Part shown: positions 63,612 to 64,000 of the stretch, piece by piece
Position numbering within the stretch: the first letter of the stretch is position 1
Layout: the number at the start of each line of letters is the position of its first letter
Assembly: GCA_014695295.1 (NCBI GenBank)
Contig: JACJNY010000046.1
Location: forward strand, 1-64,000
Origin: Microcoleus sp. FACHB-61
GTDB lineage: Bacteria > Cyanobacteriota > Cyanobacteriia > Cyanobacteriales > Microcoleaceae
Direction: 5' to 3'
DNA length: 64,000 bases
Notes under the pieces: generated by a model
Told to the model about the DNA's origin: nothing
Databases searched by the model: none
What the model saw: only the letters and a program-made list of their open reading frames with translations
Made by a program: the position numbers and the translations under genes

Positions 63612-64000
63612 TTAAAATGGAATCGGATCGTAATCGGGATTGTCAGCTTCGTTAGACGAACCCGACTGGCGATCGGACTCAGAATTTGACGACTGATGCG
63701 AGTTCCAATCCGAACTAGACGTGCGGTTAGCGCCACCTGGAGCGCTGTTAGGACTGCGGCCTCGCGAACTCATAGGAACCACGTTGCTCGGCACATTAGC
63801 CGGCGCGCTGTCGCGAATTTGAGCCGGTTCGGGGGCGGTTCTAGCTACGGGAGCCGAACTCATTGCATCGGCGCCGACACTGTAAATCCTTTGAGCTGTC
63901 AGTTCAGCGCGCTTTTCTTTAATACCATCTCTTTCGATCGTATTCATGCTCAGCCGCCCCTCAATAATCACGCGATCGCCCTCGTGATATTTCTCGTGAA
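63612..64000 (-). CDS. ssb: Single-stranded DNA-binding protein, C-terminal part (runs off the right edge)
   Basis: The frame HEKYHEGDRVIIEGRLSMNTIERD is the end of the SSB OB-fold (beta strands 4-5). It is followed by a Ser/Asn/Ala-rich linker and the acidic tip DYDPIPF, the SSB tail that binds replication and repair partners. The gene is open through the window edge (64000), so the first part of the protein is missing. It should coat ssDNA in replication and recombination. Its 3' end faces the 63.1-kb gene. Confidence 0.93.
   Translation of the reverse strand, partial: HEKYHEGDRVIIEGRLSMNTIERDGIKEKRAELTAQRIYSVGADAMSSAPVARTAPEPAQIRDSAPANVPSNVVPMSSRGRSPNSAPGGANRTSSSDWNSHQSSNSESDRQSGSSNEADNPDYDPIPF

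Noticed and set aside
1..64000. tRNA, rRNA or tmRNA genes
   Set aside because: I scanned for T-loop patterns such as GGTTCGAATCC and found no convincing cloverleaf; no rRNA-like segment is present. A covariance-model scan would settle this.

Overview
The window is chromosomal DNA of a filamentous, non-marine-picoplankton type cyanobacterium, most likely Oscillatoriales (Microcoleus/Oscillatoria/Phormidium-like). The reasons are a photosystem II gene (psbK), a Tab2/Atab2 translation factor, a slr0643/EGY-type M50 protease, an orthocaspase with a Tat-like leader, a zinc-ribbon Ser/Thr kinase with pentapeptide repeats, CHAT and WD40 giants, abundant GCGATCGC (HIP1) octamers, and intergenic arrays of 7-bp repeats. 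All assignments come from reading translated sequence; no database search was run.

Layout. 1-2.5 kb: the 3' end of an ISAs1-type transposase and a 14-blade WD40 protein. 2.5-9.3 kb: cobS, a conserved hypothetical, a stand-alone IS200/IS605-family tnpB, tgt, psbK (too short for routine ORF calling), a GST-like protein, mntP and a b-type cytochrome. 9.3-15.8 kb: a receptor histidine kinase whose phospho-acceptor His is Gln, a conserved hypothetical, a maltose-acetyltransferase-like enzyme, a metallo-beta-lactamase-fold protein lacking the metal motif, and an M50 protease. 16-24 kb: a PD-(D/E)XK-like protein, a DUF6745 protein, sat, an orthocaspase with both catalytic dyad residues replaced, a Uma2 protein and a valine-pyruvate aminotransferase. 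24-31 kb: an AhpD-like protein paired with a GAF adenylate cyclase, Tab2, a small conserved protein, an IS605-end-like relic, mtnP with a textbook CRP-type palindrome upstream, a TPR protein, a WbuC cupin and a truncated protein. 31.6-45 kb, signalling: two tandem paralogous histidine kinases, a 1934-residue WD40(3x8)-TPR-CHAT protein and a Ser/Thr kinase. 45.7-48.1 kb: pheT. 48.6-55.6 kb: a YciI gene followed by two very large, tightly coupled genes of unknown function, the second an ATPase with SF2-helicase-like motifs. 55.7-64 kb: a divergent Mn/Zn ABC transporter (binding protein versus ATPase and permease), bcp peroxiredoxin, a glycine-zipper protein, long-form hpf/lrtA, lipB, a small beta-rich protein and the 3' part of ssb.

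How parts fit. The window mixes housekeeping genes (sat, tgt, pheT, lipB, ssb, hpf) with metal homeostasis (mntP export, mnt/znu import) and a dense signalling/NTPase repertoire typical of large cyanobacterial genomes. Several signalling proteins look like pseudoenzymes (histidine kinase, orthocaspase, metallo-beta-lactamase fold). Short tandem repeats are very active: heptamer arrays abut or contain the stop codons of at least three genes, and related short repeats are translated inside both tandem histidine kinases.

The strongest candidate for an undescribed system is the 48.9-55.6 kb two-gene unit: a 1008-aa protein with no recognisable domain and a 1218-aa P-loop/helicase-like partner, overlapping by one base, bordered by repeat-rich DNA. 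Its function cannot be settled from sequence alone; defence against mobile DNA is an inference.
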